Positions 36,584-45,063 of a DNA stretch of 64,000 bases are shown here, piece after piece. Within the stretch, counting starts at the first letter, position 1. Each line of letters starts with the position of its first letter. The stretch spans positions 643,261 to 707,260 of the forward strand of contig NZ_VTEX01000001.1 of assembly GCF_008180865.1 (NCBI RefSeq). Direction: 5' to 3'. The notes under the pieces are model-generated. The model saw only the letters and a program-made list of their open reading frames with translations. It was not told the origin of the DNA and made no database searches. The stretch is from Rossellomorea aquimaris (GTDB lineage Bacteria; Bacillota; Bacilli; Bacillales; Bacillaceae_B). Position numbers and translations under genes: made by a program.

Positions 36584-38143
36584 ATGCAACCTATAACAAT
36601 CATCTCCATTTTGCTTGGCCTTATCGTCGGTGTAGTTGTTGGATACCTAATTCGTAAGTCCATTGCTGAAGCAAAGATTGCTGGTGCTAAAGGTTCAGCA
36701 GAGCACATTTTAGAAGATGCTAAGCGCGAGGCAGATGCTCTGAAGAAAGAAGCACTATTGGAAGCAAAGGACGAAAATCATAGACTTCGCACAGAAATGG
36801 AAAATGAACTTCGTGAACGAAGAAATGAATTGCAGAAACAAGAAAATCGTTTAATGCAAAAAGAGGAAAACCTCGATCGGAAAGATGAAACGCTTGATAA
36901 GCGTGAAGCCTTACTTGAAAGAAAAGAGGGGACCCTTAACGAGAGACAACAACATATTGAAGAGATGGAAAGCAAAGTGGACGAGATGGTACGATCACAG
37001 CAAACAGAGCTAGAACGTATCTCGAGCTTAACTCGTGATGAAGCGAAAGGAATCATTCTTGACCGCGTTGAAAATGAACTTTCCCATGATATCGCTATTA
37101 TGGTCAGAGAGCATGAAACACGTGCGAAGGAAGATGCAGATAAGAAGGCGAAAGAAGTCCTTTCACTGGCTATTCAACGTTGTGCTGCTGAACATGTGGC
37201 AGAAACAACGGTTAGTGTTGTGAACCTACCGAATGATGAGATGAAAGGTCGAATTATTGGGCGAGAAGGACGTAACATTCGTACGCTGGAAACTTTAACA
37301 GGAATTGATTTGATTATTGATGATACTCCTGAAGCAGTTATTCTTTCTGGTTTTGATCCGATTCGTAGAGAAACGGCTCGAATTGCATTAGAGAAGTTAG
37401 TTCAGGATGGACGTATCCACCCTGCGCGAATTGAAGAGATGGTCGATAAATCCCGACGTGAAGTGGATGAATACATCCGTGAAATTGGTGAACAGACAAC
37501 CTTTGAAGTTGGCGTTCATGGTCTTCACCCGGATTTAATTAAAATCTTGGGACGTTTAAAGTATCGTACAAGTTACGGTCAAAACGTTTTAAAACACTCA
37601 ATGGAAGTGGCGTATCTTTCTGGATTATTAGCAGCAGAGCTTGGTGAGGATGAAAGACTCGCTAAACGTGCTGGATTACTTCATGATATCGGAAAAGCAA
37701 TCGACCATGAAGTAGAAGGAAGCCACGTGGAAATTGGTGTTGAACTGGCAACGAAGTACAAAGAACACCCTGTTGTCATTAACAGTATTGCTTCTCACCA
37801 CGGAGATACTGAGCCTACGTCCATCATCGCAGTACTGGTTGCTGCAGCTGATGCTTTATCTGCTGCGAGACCTGGCGCGAGAAGTGAGACGCTTGAGAAC
37901 TATATCCGCCGATTAGAGAAGTTGGAAGAAATCTCAGAGTCTTATGAAGGCGTTGAGAAATCGTTCGCTATCCAGGCAGGACGAGAAGTTCGTATTATGG
38001 TTAGACCAGAAGCCATTGACGATTTGGAATCTCATCGATTAGCAAGGGATATCCGTAAACGGATCGAAGATGAGCTCGATTACCCTGGCCATATTAAAGT
38101 AACGGTCATCCGTGAAACAAGGGCTGTCGAATACGCGAAATAA
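36584..38143 (+). CDS. rny: Ribonuclease Y
   Basis: RNase Y is the main endonuclease initiating mRNA decay in Bacillus, membrane anchored and part of the degradosome-like network. The 519 residues hold one N-terminal membrane helix (about 3-23), a long charged coiled coil (30-190), a KH domain (about 210-270, [19 protein letters not shown]) and an HD domain. The metal motif is [12 protein letters not shown], with [10 protein letters not shown] before it. The ATG follows AGAGGAGGTGAAATA. Confidence 0.97.
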   Translation: MQPITIISILLGLIVGVVVGYLIRKSIAEAKIAGAKGSAEHILEDAKREADALKKEALLEAKDENHRLRTEMENELRERRNELQKQENRLMQKEENLDRKDETLDKREALLERKEGTLNERQQHIEEMESKVDEMVRSQQTELERISSLTRDEAKGIILDRVENELSHDIAIMVREHETRAKEDADKKAKEVLSLAIQRCAAEHVAETTVSVVNLPNDEMKGRIIGREGRNIRTLETLTGIDLIIDDTPEAVILSGFDPIRRETARIALEKLVQDGRIHPARIEEMVDKSRREVDEYIREIGEQTTFEVGVHGLHPDLIKILGRLKYRTSYGQNVLKHSMEVAYLSGLLAAELGEDERLAKRAGLLHDIGKAIDHEVEGSHVEIGVELATKYKEHPVVINSIASHHGDTEPTSIIAVLVAAADALSAARPGARSETLENYIRRLEKLEEISESYEGVEKSFAIQAGREVRIMVRPEAIDDLESHRLARDIRKRIEDELDYPGHIKVTVIRETRAVEYAK

Positions 38144-38144
38144 G

Positions 38145-38190
38145 AGGTTGACTCGAATAGGGATTTTCCCCTTTCGGGTCAGCTTTTTTT
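38145..38190 (+). terminator. Terminator after rny
   Basis: AGGTTGAC-CGAA pairs with TTCG-GTCAGCTT (with G-U pairs), then a seven-T run. Confidence 0.85.
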
Positions 38191-38285
38191 ATCGCATATT
38201 TTATCTATCCAGAGGATGAATAGACGGCAAGTTATTTGTGATACAATAACTACAAGACTGAATACATATAGAGAAGGGAATTTTC

Positions 38286-39089
38286 ATGAAAATTTTATTT
38301 GTTGGAGACGTAGTCGGTTCAATGGGCAGGGAAATGATCACGGAATACTTGCCAAAGTTAAAAAAGAAGCACTCACCGGATCTTACCATCGTTAACGGGG
38401 AAAATGCAGCTTCAGGCAGAGGGATCACAGAGAAGATTTACAAACAATTTTTGCAAGATGGTGCCAATATGGTAACTCTCGGTAATCATACTTGGGATAA
38501 TAAAGATATTTTCAATTTTATCGACTCATCGAAACAAATGGTGAGACCGGCGAATTTTCCGGAAGGAACCCCTGGAAGCGGTCTGGTCTATGCTGAAGTG
38601 TATGGAAAAGAGGTTGCCGTTATCAATGCCCAAGGTAGAACTTTTATGCCGCCCCTTGATGACCCGTTTAAGGCACTGGATGAACTTGTAGACGAAGCAA
38701 AGAAGAGAACCTCCATTATCTTCGTTGACTTTCATGCAGAAGCAACAAGTGAAAAGCAGGCTGTTGGCTGGTTTTTGGATGGCCGGGTATCTGCTGTAAT
38801 AGGAACTCATACACATGTGCAAACAGCGGATAACCGCATCTTGCCCAATGGGACGGCATTTATGTGTGATGTCGGGATGACTGGCCCATACGATGAGGTG
38901 TTGGGAATGAGTAAGGATTCTGTTCTGAAGAGATTTCAGACAAGTTTGCCTGTTCGCTTTGAAGTTCCAAAGACAGGACGCAAAATTTTGAGTGCCTGTT
39001 TAATAGATGTTGATCAAAAAACGGGTAAAGCGAAAAAAATCGAGCGTATATTAATTAACGAAGACCATCCATTCATGGTAGAATATTAA
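38286..39089 (+). CDS. ymdB: Metallophosphoesterase YmdB
   Basis: A TIGR00282-type calcineurin-like phosphodiesterase of 267 residues. In B. subtilis YmdB hydrolyses 2',3'-cyclic nucleotides and controls biofilm and motility decisions. The metal and catalytic motifs GDVVGSMGRE, NGENAASGRG, GNHTWD, DFHAEATSEK and GTHTHVQTAD are all intact. The ATG follows GAGAAGGGAATTTTC. Upstream, TGATACAAT resembles an extended -10. It has the usual rny-ymdB order. Confidence 0.95.
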   Translation: MKILFVGDVVGSMGREMITEYLPKLKKKHSPDLTIVNGENAASGRGITEKIYKQFLQDGANMVTLGNHTWDNKDIFNFIDSSKQMVRPANFPEGTPGSGLVYAEVYGKEVAVINAQGRTFMPPLDDPFKALDELVDEAKKRTSIIFVDFHAEATSEKQAVGWFLDGRVSAVIGTHTHVQTADNRILPNGTAFMCDVGMTGPYDEVLGMSKDSVLKRFQTSLPVRFEVPKTGRKILSACLIDVDQKTGKAKKIERILINEDHPFMVEY

Positions 39090-39226
39090 ATGTTTTCTAT
39101 CCTTTTTTCGGTGAGACCGGAATGATTTGTCCATTTCCTGAATATAGTATCAGTGGAATCATTTATACCAAGTTTGTTCTTTACCACGGACATACGGTAT
39201 GGGGGAAATGACAAGGAGGAAAAGGA

Positions 39227-39487
39227 ATGGAAATATTAAAAGTTTCAGCAAAATCTAATCCTAATTCTGTAGCTGGTGCACTCGCCGGTGTTCTTCGTGA
39301 AAGAGGAGGAGCTGAGATTCAAGCGATTGGTGCAGGGGCTTTAAATCAAGCCGTTAAAGCAGTTGCGATTGCAAGAGGCTTTGTGGCTCCTAGTGGTTTA
39401 GATTTGATATGTATCCCGGCATTTACAGATATTCTGATTGATGGGGAAGAGCGTACGGCGATAAAGTTAATCGTGGAACCAAGATAA
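39227..39487 (+). CDS. spoVS: Stage V sporulation protein S
   Basis: An 86-residue Alba-like protein, MEILKVSAKSNPNSVAGALA, needed in B. subtilis for normal spore coat assembly and septation control. It is nearly invariant in spore formers and complete here. The ATG follows AAGGAGGAAAAGG. It stands alone with its own terminator. Confidence 0.97.
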   Translation: MEILKVSAKSNPNSVAGALAGVLRERGGAEIQAIGAGALNQAVKAVAIARGFVAPSGLDLICIPAFTDILIDGEERTAIKLIVEPR

Positions 39488-39495
39488 TAAACCAT

Positions 39496-39538
39496 AGGCT
39501 GTTCATTAAAGAGGGGATTCTTTAGTGGACAGCCTTTC
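39496..39538 (+). terminator. Terminator after spoVS
   Basis: AGGCTGT-CATTAAAG pairs with CTTTA-TGGACAGCCT, followed by TTCT. Confidence 0.82.
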
Positions 39539-39594
39539 TATTATTCCATAGTATTATTTATAAGAAAGTCAGGCACTTGAAGGGATGAAGAAAC

Positions 39595-40518
39595 ATGTTA
39601 TTTGATGCACACTGTGATGTATTGATGAAGTTATACTTAGAGCCGGGGAAGAAGGCATTTCAAACGAAGCACTCTTTACATATTACCTATCCACAACTGA
39701 TCGAGAGCAGAAGTAAGATACAATTATTCGCTATTTATATCCCATCCAATTTGAAGCCAGGTCAACGATTTCAAGCTGCCCTGGAAATGGTGAACATATT
39801 TCATAATCAAATCCTGAAACCCAATCCTAAACTGAAATTTGTCACCTCCAAAAGAGATATAAGAAAGTTAGCACATGATGAAATCGGGGCAATGCTTACA
39901 CTTGAGGGCATTGAAGCAATAGAAGAGGATCTCACCAAGCTTGAAATTCTTTACCGGCTTGGGGTGCGTTCTGCTGGATTAACGTGGAATTGGGCCAATG
40001 CTGCTGCAGATGGAGCGCTGGAGCCAAGGGGTGGAGGATTGACCAATTTTGGCCATGAGGTCGTTTCATTCTTAAACGAGAACAGGTTGTGGACAGATGT
40101 TTCCCATTTATGTGAGAAAGCATTTTGGGATACAATCGAGTTTGCAGATTACCCCATTGCTTCTCACTCGAATGCATACTCCATTTGTCCAAATCCCCGA
40201 AATTTGAAAAACGAACAAATTGAAGCGTTAATCAAAAAGGACAGCGTCATGGGGATCACGTTTGTACCGCCATTCCTAAACAAAAAAGGAACAGCGGTGA
40301 TTTCAGATATCATCAGGCACGTCGAACATGTTTGCAGCTTGGGTGGAGAGGATCATATTGGCTTTGGATCAGATTTCGACGGGATATCAGAAACTGTTCA
40401 AGGGTTATCATCGTTTGATCAATATCAGAACTTGATCAATACACTCCAACGATACTATAGCGAGAAACAGGTGAAAAAGTTCTTGTTTGAAAACTTTGTT
40501 GGAAGAATACCAGATTGA
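39595..40518 (+). CDS. M19 family membrane-type dipeptidase
   Basis: A 307-residue zinc dipeptidase of the renal-dipeptidase (M19) family. Metal ligands are visible as H6 and D8 in MLFDAHCDVL and the Glu in MLTLEGIEAIEED. Later motifs are SHSNAYSI and IGFGSDFDGI. There is no signal peptide, so it acts in the cytosol. It probably hydrolyses dipeptides; the exact substrate is unknown. The ATG follows AAGGGATGAAGAAAC. Confidence 0.92.
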   Translation: MLFDAHCDVLMKLYLEPGKKAFQTKHSLHITYPQLIESRSKIQLFAIYIPSNLKPGQRFQAALEMVNIFHNQILKPNPKLKFVTSKRDIRKLAHDEIGAMLTLEGIEAIEEDLTKLEILYRLGVRSAGLTWNWANAAADGALEPRGGGLTNFGHEVVSFLNENRLWTDVSHLCEKAFWDTIEFADYPIASHSNAYSICPNPRNLKNEQIEALIKKDSVMGITFVPPFLNKKGTAVISDIIRHVEHVCSLGGEDHIGFGSDFDGISETVQGLSSFDQYQNLINTLQRYYSEKQVKKFLFENFVGRIPD

Positions 40519-40530
40519 CTACAATACCTG

Positions 40531-40561
40531 CCATTAAAGAGATACCTTTAATGGTTTTTTT
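40531..40561 (+). terminator. Terminator after the dipeptidase gene
   Basis: CCATTAAAG pairs with CTTTAATGG around AGATAC, followed by a seven-T run. Confidence 0.92.
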
Positions 40562-40757
40562 GTACCGGGAATTAAGTCTGTACATTCACAATCTCTTTAA
40601 TACAGTAGTGATTTAAATAGAAAAGTGATAAACTGATAGAGTGAATAAAAATATAAGAGTTGCAACAATCCTTTGTAGTTATAGGTTGTTTGAACGAAAA
40701 GAAGAGAATATGCTTCTCTGATAGATGTTGCAAAATTTGATTGAAGGGGTGTAATAA

Positions 40758-42500
40758 ATGAAGGAACAACTTTCATGGAAAGTTGGCGGCCAGCAAGGTG
40801 AAGGGATAGAGAGTACGGGTGAAATCTTTTCTATGGCCCTCAATCGCCTTGGGTACTTCTTATATGGTTACCGCCATTTCTCCTCTCGTATTAAGGGAGG
40901 ACATACAAATAACAAGATTCGGGTAAGCACCACACAAGTGCGTGCGATTGCTGATGACTTAGATATTTTAGTAGCATTTGACCAGGAAACGATAGATGTG
41001 AATTACAAAGAATTACATAGTGATGGTGTAATTATAGCTGATGCGAAGTTCAAGCCTGAAAAGCCTGAAGATACGGATGCTTCTTTATATATCATTCCTT
41101 TCACTCAGTTAGCTACAGAACTGGGAACTTCGTTAATGAAGAATATGGTAGCCGTAGGTGCGACCTGTGCCGTTCTCAACCTCGATCCAGACGTTTTCAA
41201 GGAAGTTGTGGAAGAAATTTTTGGCCGTAAAGGTGAGACTGTAGTTGAGAAAAACATGGAAGCCATCAAGCAAGGATTTCAAACGATGAAAGATGAGCTT
41301 GGAAGCAAGGTTGGTTCATTACAACTGAAGGAAGCCGATGGAAATAAGCGCATGTTCATGATTGGGAACGATGCGATTGCTCTCGGTGCATTGGCTGGTG
41401 GGGTTCGTCTCATGGCAGCATATCCAATCACTCCAGCTTCTGAAATCATGGAATACCTCATTAAGAAGCTACCGATGGTTGGAGGAACGGTTATCCAAAC
41501 AGAGGATGAGATTGCAGCTGCAACGATGGCAATCGGGGCGAACTACGGGGGGATCCGTTCATTCACTGCATCAGCTGGACCTGGTCTTTCACTTATGATG
41601 GAAGCAATCGGTTTATCCGGTATGACAGAGCAGCCTTTAGTAGTGGTGGATACTCAACGAGGAGGACCGTCCACGGGACTTCCAACGAAACAGGAGCAGT
41701 CCGATTTAATGGCCATGATTTACGGTACGCACGGTGAGATTCCTAAGATCGTCCTCGCTCCAAGTACTGTACAGGAAGCGTTCTATGATACAGTAGAGGC
41801 ATTTAATTTAGCCGAAGAGTATCAATGTCCAGTCATCATTGTTTCTGATCTTCAGCTTTCATTAGGGAAACAAACGGTTGAACCACTTGATTACAGCAAA
41901 GTGGAAATTCGTAGAGGGAAGCTTGTCGGCAATGAATCAGAATTAAGTGAATTAGAAGCAAAGAAATACTTTAAACGTTTTGAAGTGACTGAAGATGGTG
42001 TATCACCGCGTGTCATTCCAGGAATGAAAAACGGTATTCATCATGTAACAGGAGTCGAACATGATGAAACAGGGAAGCCTTCTGAATCTCCGGTAAACAG
42101 GCAGGCGCAGATGGATAAACGTATGCGCAAGGTGGAAAGCATACGCTTTAACAATCCAATTCACACTTATGCACCACATGAACAAGCCAATTTATTATTA
42201 GTCGGTTTCAACTCGACACGTGGAGTAATTGAAGAAGCAATGGAACGACTTGAAGCTGATGGACTGAAAGTGAATCATGCTCATATACGATTAATCCATC
42301 CGTTTCCTGCAGATGAACTTGAACCGTTGATGCAATCAGCAAAGAAAGTAGTCGTGATTGAACATAATGCCACTGGACAACTGGCCAATTTAATCAAAAT
42401 GAACGTTGGGTATGGAAATAAAATCACGAAAATGACAAAGTATGATGGAACACCATACTTACCAAATGAAATTCATTCAAGATGTAAGGAGTTGATCTGA
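40758..42500 (+). CDS. korA: 2-Oxoacid:ferredoxin oxidoreductase, alpha (gamma-alpha fused) subunit
   Basis: A 580-residue subunit with the gamma domain at the N-terminus (WKVGGQQGEGIESTGEIFSM, about 5-185) fused to the alpha domain (AYPITPASEIMEYLIKKLP near 217, TEDEIAAATMAIGANYGG, SAGPGLSLMMEAIGLSG). With the beta subunit it decarboxylates a 2-oxoacid, probably 2-oxoglutarate, to the acyl-CoA and reduces ferredoxin. The ATG follows AAGGGGTG. It overlaps no gene; korB starts three bases on. Confidence 0.93.
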   Translation: MKEQLSWKVGGQQGEGIESTGEIFSMALNRLGYFLYGYRHFSSRIKGGHTNNKIRVSTTQVRAIADDLDILVAFDQETIDVNYKELHSDGVIIADAKFKPEKPEDTDASLYIIPFTQLATELGTSLMKNMVAVGATCAVLNLDPDVFKEVVEEIFGRKGETVVEKNMEAIKQGFQTMKDELGSKVGSLQLKEADGNKRMFMIGNDAIALGALAGGVRLMAAYPITPASEIMEYLIKKLPMVGGTVIQTEDEIAAATMAIGANYGGIRSFTASAGPGLSLMMEAIGLSGMTEQPLVVVDTQRGGPSTGLPTKQEQSDLMAMIYGTHGEIPKIVLAPSTVQEAFYDTVEAFNLAEEYQCPVIIVSDLQLSLGKQTVEPLDYSKVEIRRGKLVGNESELSELEAKKYFKRFEVTEDGVSPRVIPGMKNGIHHVTGVEHDETGKPSESPVNRQAQMDKRMRKVESIRFNNPIHTYAPHEQANLLLVGFNSTRGVIEEAMERLEADGLKVNHAHIRLIHPFPADELEPLMQSAKKVVVIEHNATGQLANLIKMNVGYGNKITKMTKYDGTPYLPNEIHSRCKELI

Positions 42501-42503
42501 TCC

Positions 42504-43370
42504 ATGGCTACCTTTAAAGATTTCAGAAATAATGTTAAACCCAACTGGTGTCCTGGGTGTGGAGACTTCTCTGTACAAGCCGCGATTCAACGGGCATCGG
42601 CAAATGTAGGGCTGGATCCTGAACAATTGGCTGTCGTATCCGGAATCGGTTGTTCCGGACGTATATCAGGTTACATTAACTCGTACGGTTTTCATGGCAT
42701 TCACGGCCGTTCCCTTCCTATCGCTCAAGGATTAAAAATGGCGAATAAGGATTTAACCGTCATCGCTTCAGGAGGGGATGGGGATGGATTTGCCATTGGC
42801 CTCGGCCATACGATCCATGCGATCCGTCGTAATGTAGATGTCACATATATCGTTATGGATAACCAGATTTATGGGCTGACAAAAGGACAGACCTCTCCCC
42901 GTTCGTCATCTGGTTTTAAGACAAAGTCTACGCCTCAGGGAAGCATTGAGCCAGCACTGGCCCCGATGGAAATGGCACTGACAGCTGGCGCAACATTCGT
43001 TGCCCAAAGTTTCTCTTCTGATTTGAAAGAGCTGACGGCAATAATTGAAGCAGGTCTAAATCATAAAGGCTTCTCATTGATCAACGTATTTAGTCCCTGC
43101 GTAACATATAATAAGATTAATACGTATGACTGGTTTAAAGAGAACCTGACAAAGCTCTCGGATCTTGAAGGCTATGATCCATCAAATCGTGAACAAGCAA
43201 TGAATACGCTCATGGAGAAGGATGGACTGGTAACTGGATTGATTTATCAAAACAAAGAACAGCCTTCATACCAGGATCTTGTAACCGGGTATTCTGAAAA
43301 GCCATTAAGTACACATGATTTAAAGTTAGATGAGGATAAATTTGATGAATTAGTCAAAGAATTTATGTAA
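42504..43370 (+). CDS. korB: 2-Oxoacid:ferredoxin oxidoreductase, beta subunit
   Basis: The TPP-binding subunit, 288 residues. NWCPGCGDF with C16 and C19 near the N-terminus is the family hallmark. The diphosphate-binding motif is GGDGDGFAIGLGH followed by VMDNQIYGLT (about 89-125). No 4Fe-4S ferredoxin domain is fused, so a separate ferredoxin is needed. The ATG follows AAGGAGTTGATCTGATCC at the end of korA. The conserved Bacillus gene order stops after this gene in the window. Confidence 0.94.
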   Translation: MATFKDFRNNVKPNWCPGCGDFSVQAAIQRASANVGLDPEQLAVVSGIGCSGRISGYINSYGFHGIHGRSLPIAQGLKMANKDLTVIASGGDGDGFAIGLGHTIHAIRRNVDVTYIVMDNQIYGLTKGQTSPRSSSGFKTKSTPQGSIEPALAPMEMALTAGATFVAQSFSSDLKELTAIIEAGLNHKGFSLINVFSPCVTYNKINTYDWFKENLTKLSDLEGYDPSNREQAMNTLMEKDGLVTGLIYQNKEQPSYQDLVTGYSEKPLSTHDLKLDEDKFDELVKEFM

Positions 43371-43378
43371 TAGAATAA

Positions 43379-43412
43379 ACCGGGCTCCTTATTTGGGTGC
43401 CCGGTTTTTTAA
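43379..43412. terminator. Shared terminator between korB and the convergent coiled-coil gene
   Basis: ACCGGGC-CC pairs with GG-GCCCGGT, followed by TTTTTT on the plus strand. The minus-strand gene's last codons and stop (43389) lie inside this hairpin. Confidence 0.9.
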
Positions 43413-44555
43413 TTTATTGATTTCTTCAATTAAGTGAGCATTTGTGAATTGCAGGTGCTGAATAGTGTCTTCATAGCTCTTTATTTTATTTTTCATTTCA
43501 GCTGATTCTTCCTCTTTGAAACTGAATACCTCTTCCTTCATACGTTTGATGTTTTTTCTTAGTGAATGAAGGGTATTGGTATAGGCCTCTTTTTCGGCTA
43601 CCAGTTTTTTCAATGAGGTTTCTATCTTTTGGATATAGGCTGATTTTTCGATTTGCATTTTGGATGCCTGTTCGAGCTGATTCGCTTTGGTGATAAGTAA
43701 GTCGTCGTAATGGGATGTAGATTCTGAAAGAGTTTGTTGGACTTCATACAATTCTACTTCTCTTAAGTAAAGTTGAGCCTTTAAGGATTCGTTCTCATCC
43801 AAGAGATTGTAATTTTTATATACCTCAAAGCTATTCAATTTGAGCAAATGTTGTTTCTGTAATAAGCCCTCAATTTTCAATTCCTCAATTAGCTCCTTCA
43901 ACTTAAGAAGTTCCATTTCTTTTACGTAAAGCTCATTATTTAAGGACTTGTTCTCATCCGAGAGGTTATTGTTTTTATGTTTCTCAAAGCTATTTAGTCT
44001 GTGTGAATTTTGTTTTTCTTCACGCCACCCAATTTTCAGTTCCTCGATGAGCTCTTCCATCTCCAGTAATTCCATTTCTTTTGAATATAACTGTTTTTCC
44101 ATTTCTTGTTTATTTGTCGTTAGTAATTCTTTTTCTTTTATTAGATAACAATGTGACACTTCTGAAGAAATGATTTCTTTTTCAAGGGCAGTCTTAGTTA
44201 AATAGTTATGTTCGACCAGTTTTTTTACTTCTGTCGAGTAGAGGAGGTTTATTTTACGCAGTTGATCCTTTAATTGATTAATGGTATAACGAAGCTTTTT
44301 TATTTCTTTCTCCTGAGATTTGAAGGAGGATTGATATTTTATGGATAGTTGCTCATTTTCTACAATTATTTTTTCAATCTGTATTCGAAAATCTTCATTT
44401 AAGTTTTCTAGACGTTGATTTTCTTTTTTTATGGAATGGTATTCGCGGGCAAGATTGTGCTTTTCCAGGGTTGAACACTTATGTTTGTATTTCTCCAATT
44501 CGGATTTATAATGGATTATTTGCTGTTGAAGTTGGATTGGTGAAAGATATTTCAT
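43389..44555 (-). CDS. Coiled-coil protein with 53-residue tandem repeats
   Basis: I do not recognise this gene. The 388-residue protein is almost wholly heptad-like coiled coil rich in Glu, Lys and Leu, with no signal peptide or membrane segment. Residues 155-207 and 208-260 are tandem 53-residue repeats sharing KEMELL, ELIEELKI and LNSFE, and a third partial copy starts at 261. The start MKYLSPIQLQQQ was chosen because AGAAGGGAG precedes it; the frame remains open to 44726 without a site. It is convergent with korB. A structural role in the spore surface is inferred only from its neighbours. Confidence 0.8.
   Translation of the reverse strand: MKYLSPIQLQQQIIHYKSELEKYKHKCSTLEKHNLAREYHSIKKENQRLENLNEDFRIQIEKIIVENEQLSIKYQSSFKSQEKEIKKLRYTINQLKDQLRKINLLYSTEVKKLVEHNYLTKTALEKEIISSEVSHCYLIKEKELLTTNKQEMEKQLYSKEMELLEMEELIEELKIGWREEKQNSHRLNSFEKHKNNNLSDENKSLNNELYVKEMELLKLKELIEELKIEGLLQKQHLLKLNSFEVYKNYNLLDENESLKAQLYLREVELYEVQQTLSESTSHYDDLLITKANQLEQASKMQIEKSAYIQKIETSLKKLVAEKEAYTNTLHSLRKNIKRMKEEVFSFKEEESAEMKNKIKSYEDTIQHLQFTNAHLIEEINKLKNRAPK
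43722..44093 (-). repeat. Two tandem 159-bp coding repeats plus a partial third
   Basis: 43935-44093 and 43776-43934 encode the 53-residue units of the coiled-coil protein; 43722-43775 encodes a partial third unit (QLYLREVELYEVQQTLSE). Confidence 0.85.
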
Positions 44556-44633
44556 GTCTGAATACTCCCTTCTGTATGCTTTTACTATTATGTATATGTA
44601 CCAACCGAGACGAACGCTATTTGTCCATAGAAT

Positions 44634-44667
44634 AAGCCATGTAAACTTCCCAGCGTTTACATGGCTT
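44634..44667. other. Perfect 13-bp hairpin in the divergent intergenic region
   Basis: AAGCCATGTAAAC / GTTTACATGGCTT with an eight-base loop, followed by TTTATATATA on the plus strand. It lies in the 508-base gap between two divergent genes. A second feature nearby is the palindrome TATCATTGCAATGATA (44682-44697). The rest of the gap (44698-44994) is AT-rich with nothing recognised. Confidence 0.6.
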
Positions 44668-44994
44668 TTATATATAATTAATATCATTGCAATGATAGGA
44701 AAATCGTTCACGTTCGTAATATTCATTTAATGAGGTAGCGTAACCACTTAGAAGCGTAGATCAAGCACTTTATCATAACATTTTATTTTAATGGTAATTT
44801 TCATTATTTCACATATTAAAAAGTAACAAATTGTTAAAGGTCCTACATTCCCCCTTTCCTTATGGTATATGATATGACGATTAAGAACAGGAGTACAGTC
44901 AAATGTCTATAGAATCAGCCTATTTTTCAATAGTATTTAAAAAACTATTAATAAGCCTATTAATTTTTTTTAAATAAATAGGTATTTACTCTAT

Positions 44995-45021
44995 ACCAAA
45001 TTCTTGATCGTCCATAGGATA
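44995..45021 (+). promoter_or_regulatory. Sigma-K-type promoter for the Cys-rich surface protein gene
   Basis: ACC, 15 bases, CATAGGATA is an exact match to the sigma-K -10 pattern CATAnnnTA with an AC element at -35. It lies 42 bases before the start codon. Confidence 0.6.
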
Positions 45022-45063
45022 TAGTGTGATATAAATATTCATTTAAAGGAAGGAAGGATTTTT

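Noticed and set aside
43948..44148. 66-residue Ser/Phe-rich plus-strand frame
   Set aside because: Antisense shadow of the coiled-coil repeats, with no ribosome site.
44565..44600. Sigma-E/K-like CATACAGA before the minus-strand coiled-coil gene
   Set aside because: It abuts the ribosome-binding site, leaving no room for a transcript start, and the -35 is poor.
44556..44726. N-terminal extension of the minus-strand coiled-coil protein
   Set aside because: It has no ribosome site, its composition differs (hydrophobic, not coiled coil), and AGAAGGGAG precedes the ATG at 44555.
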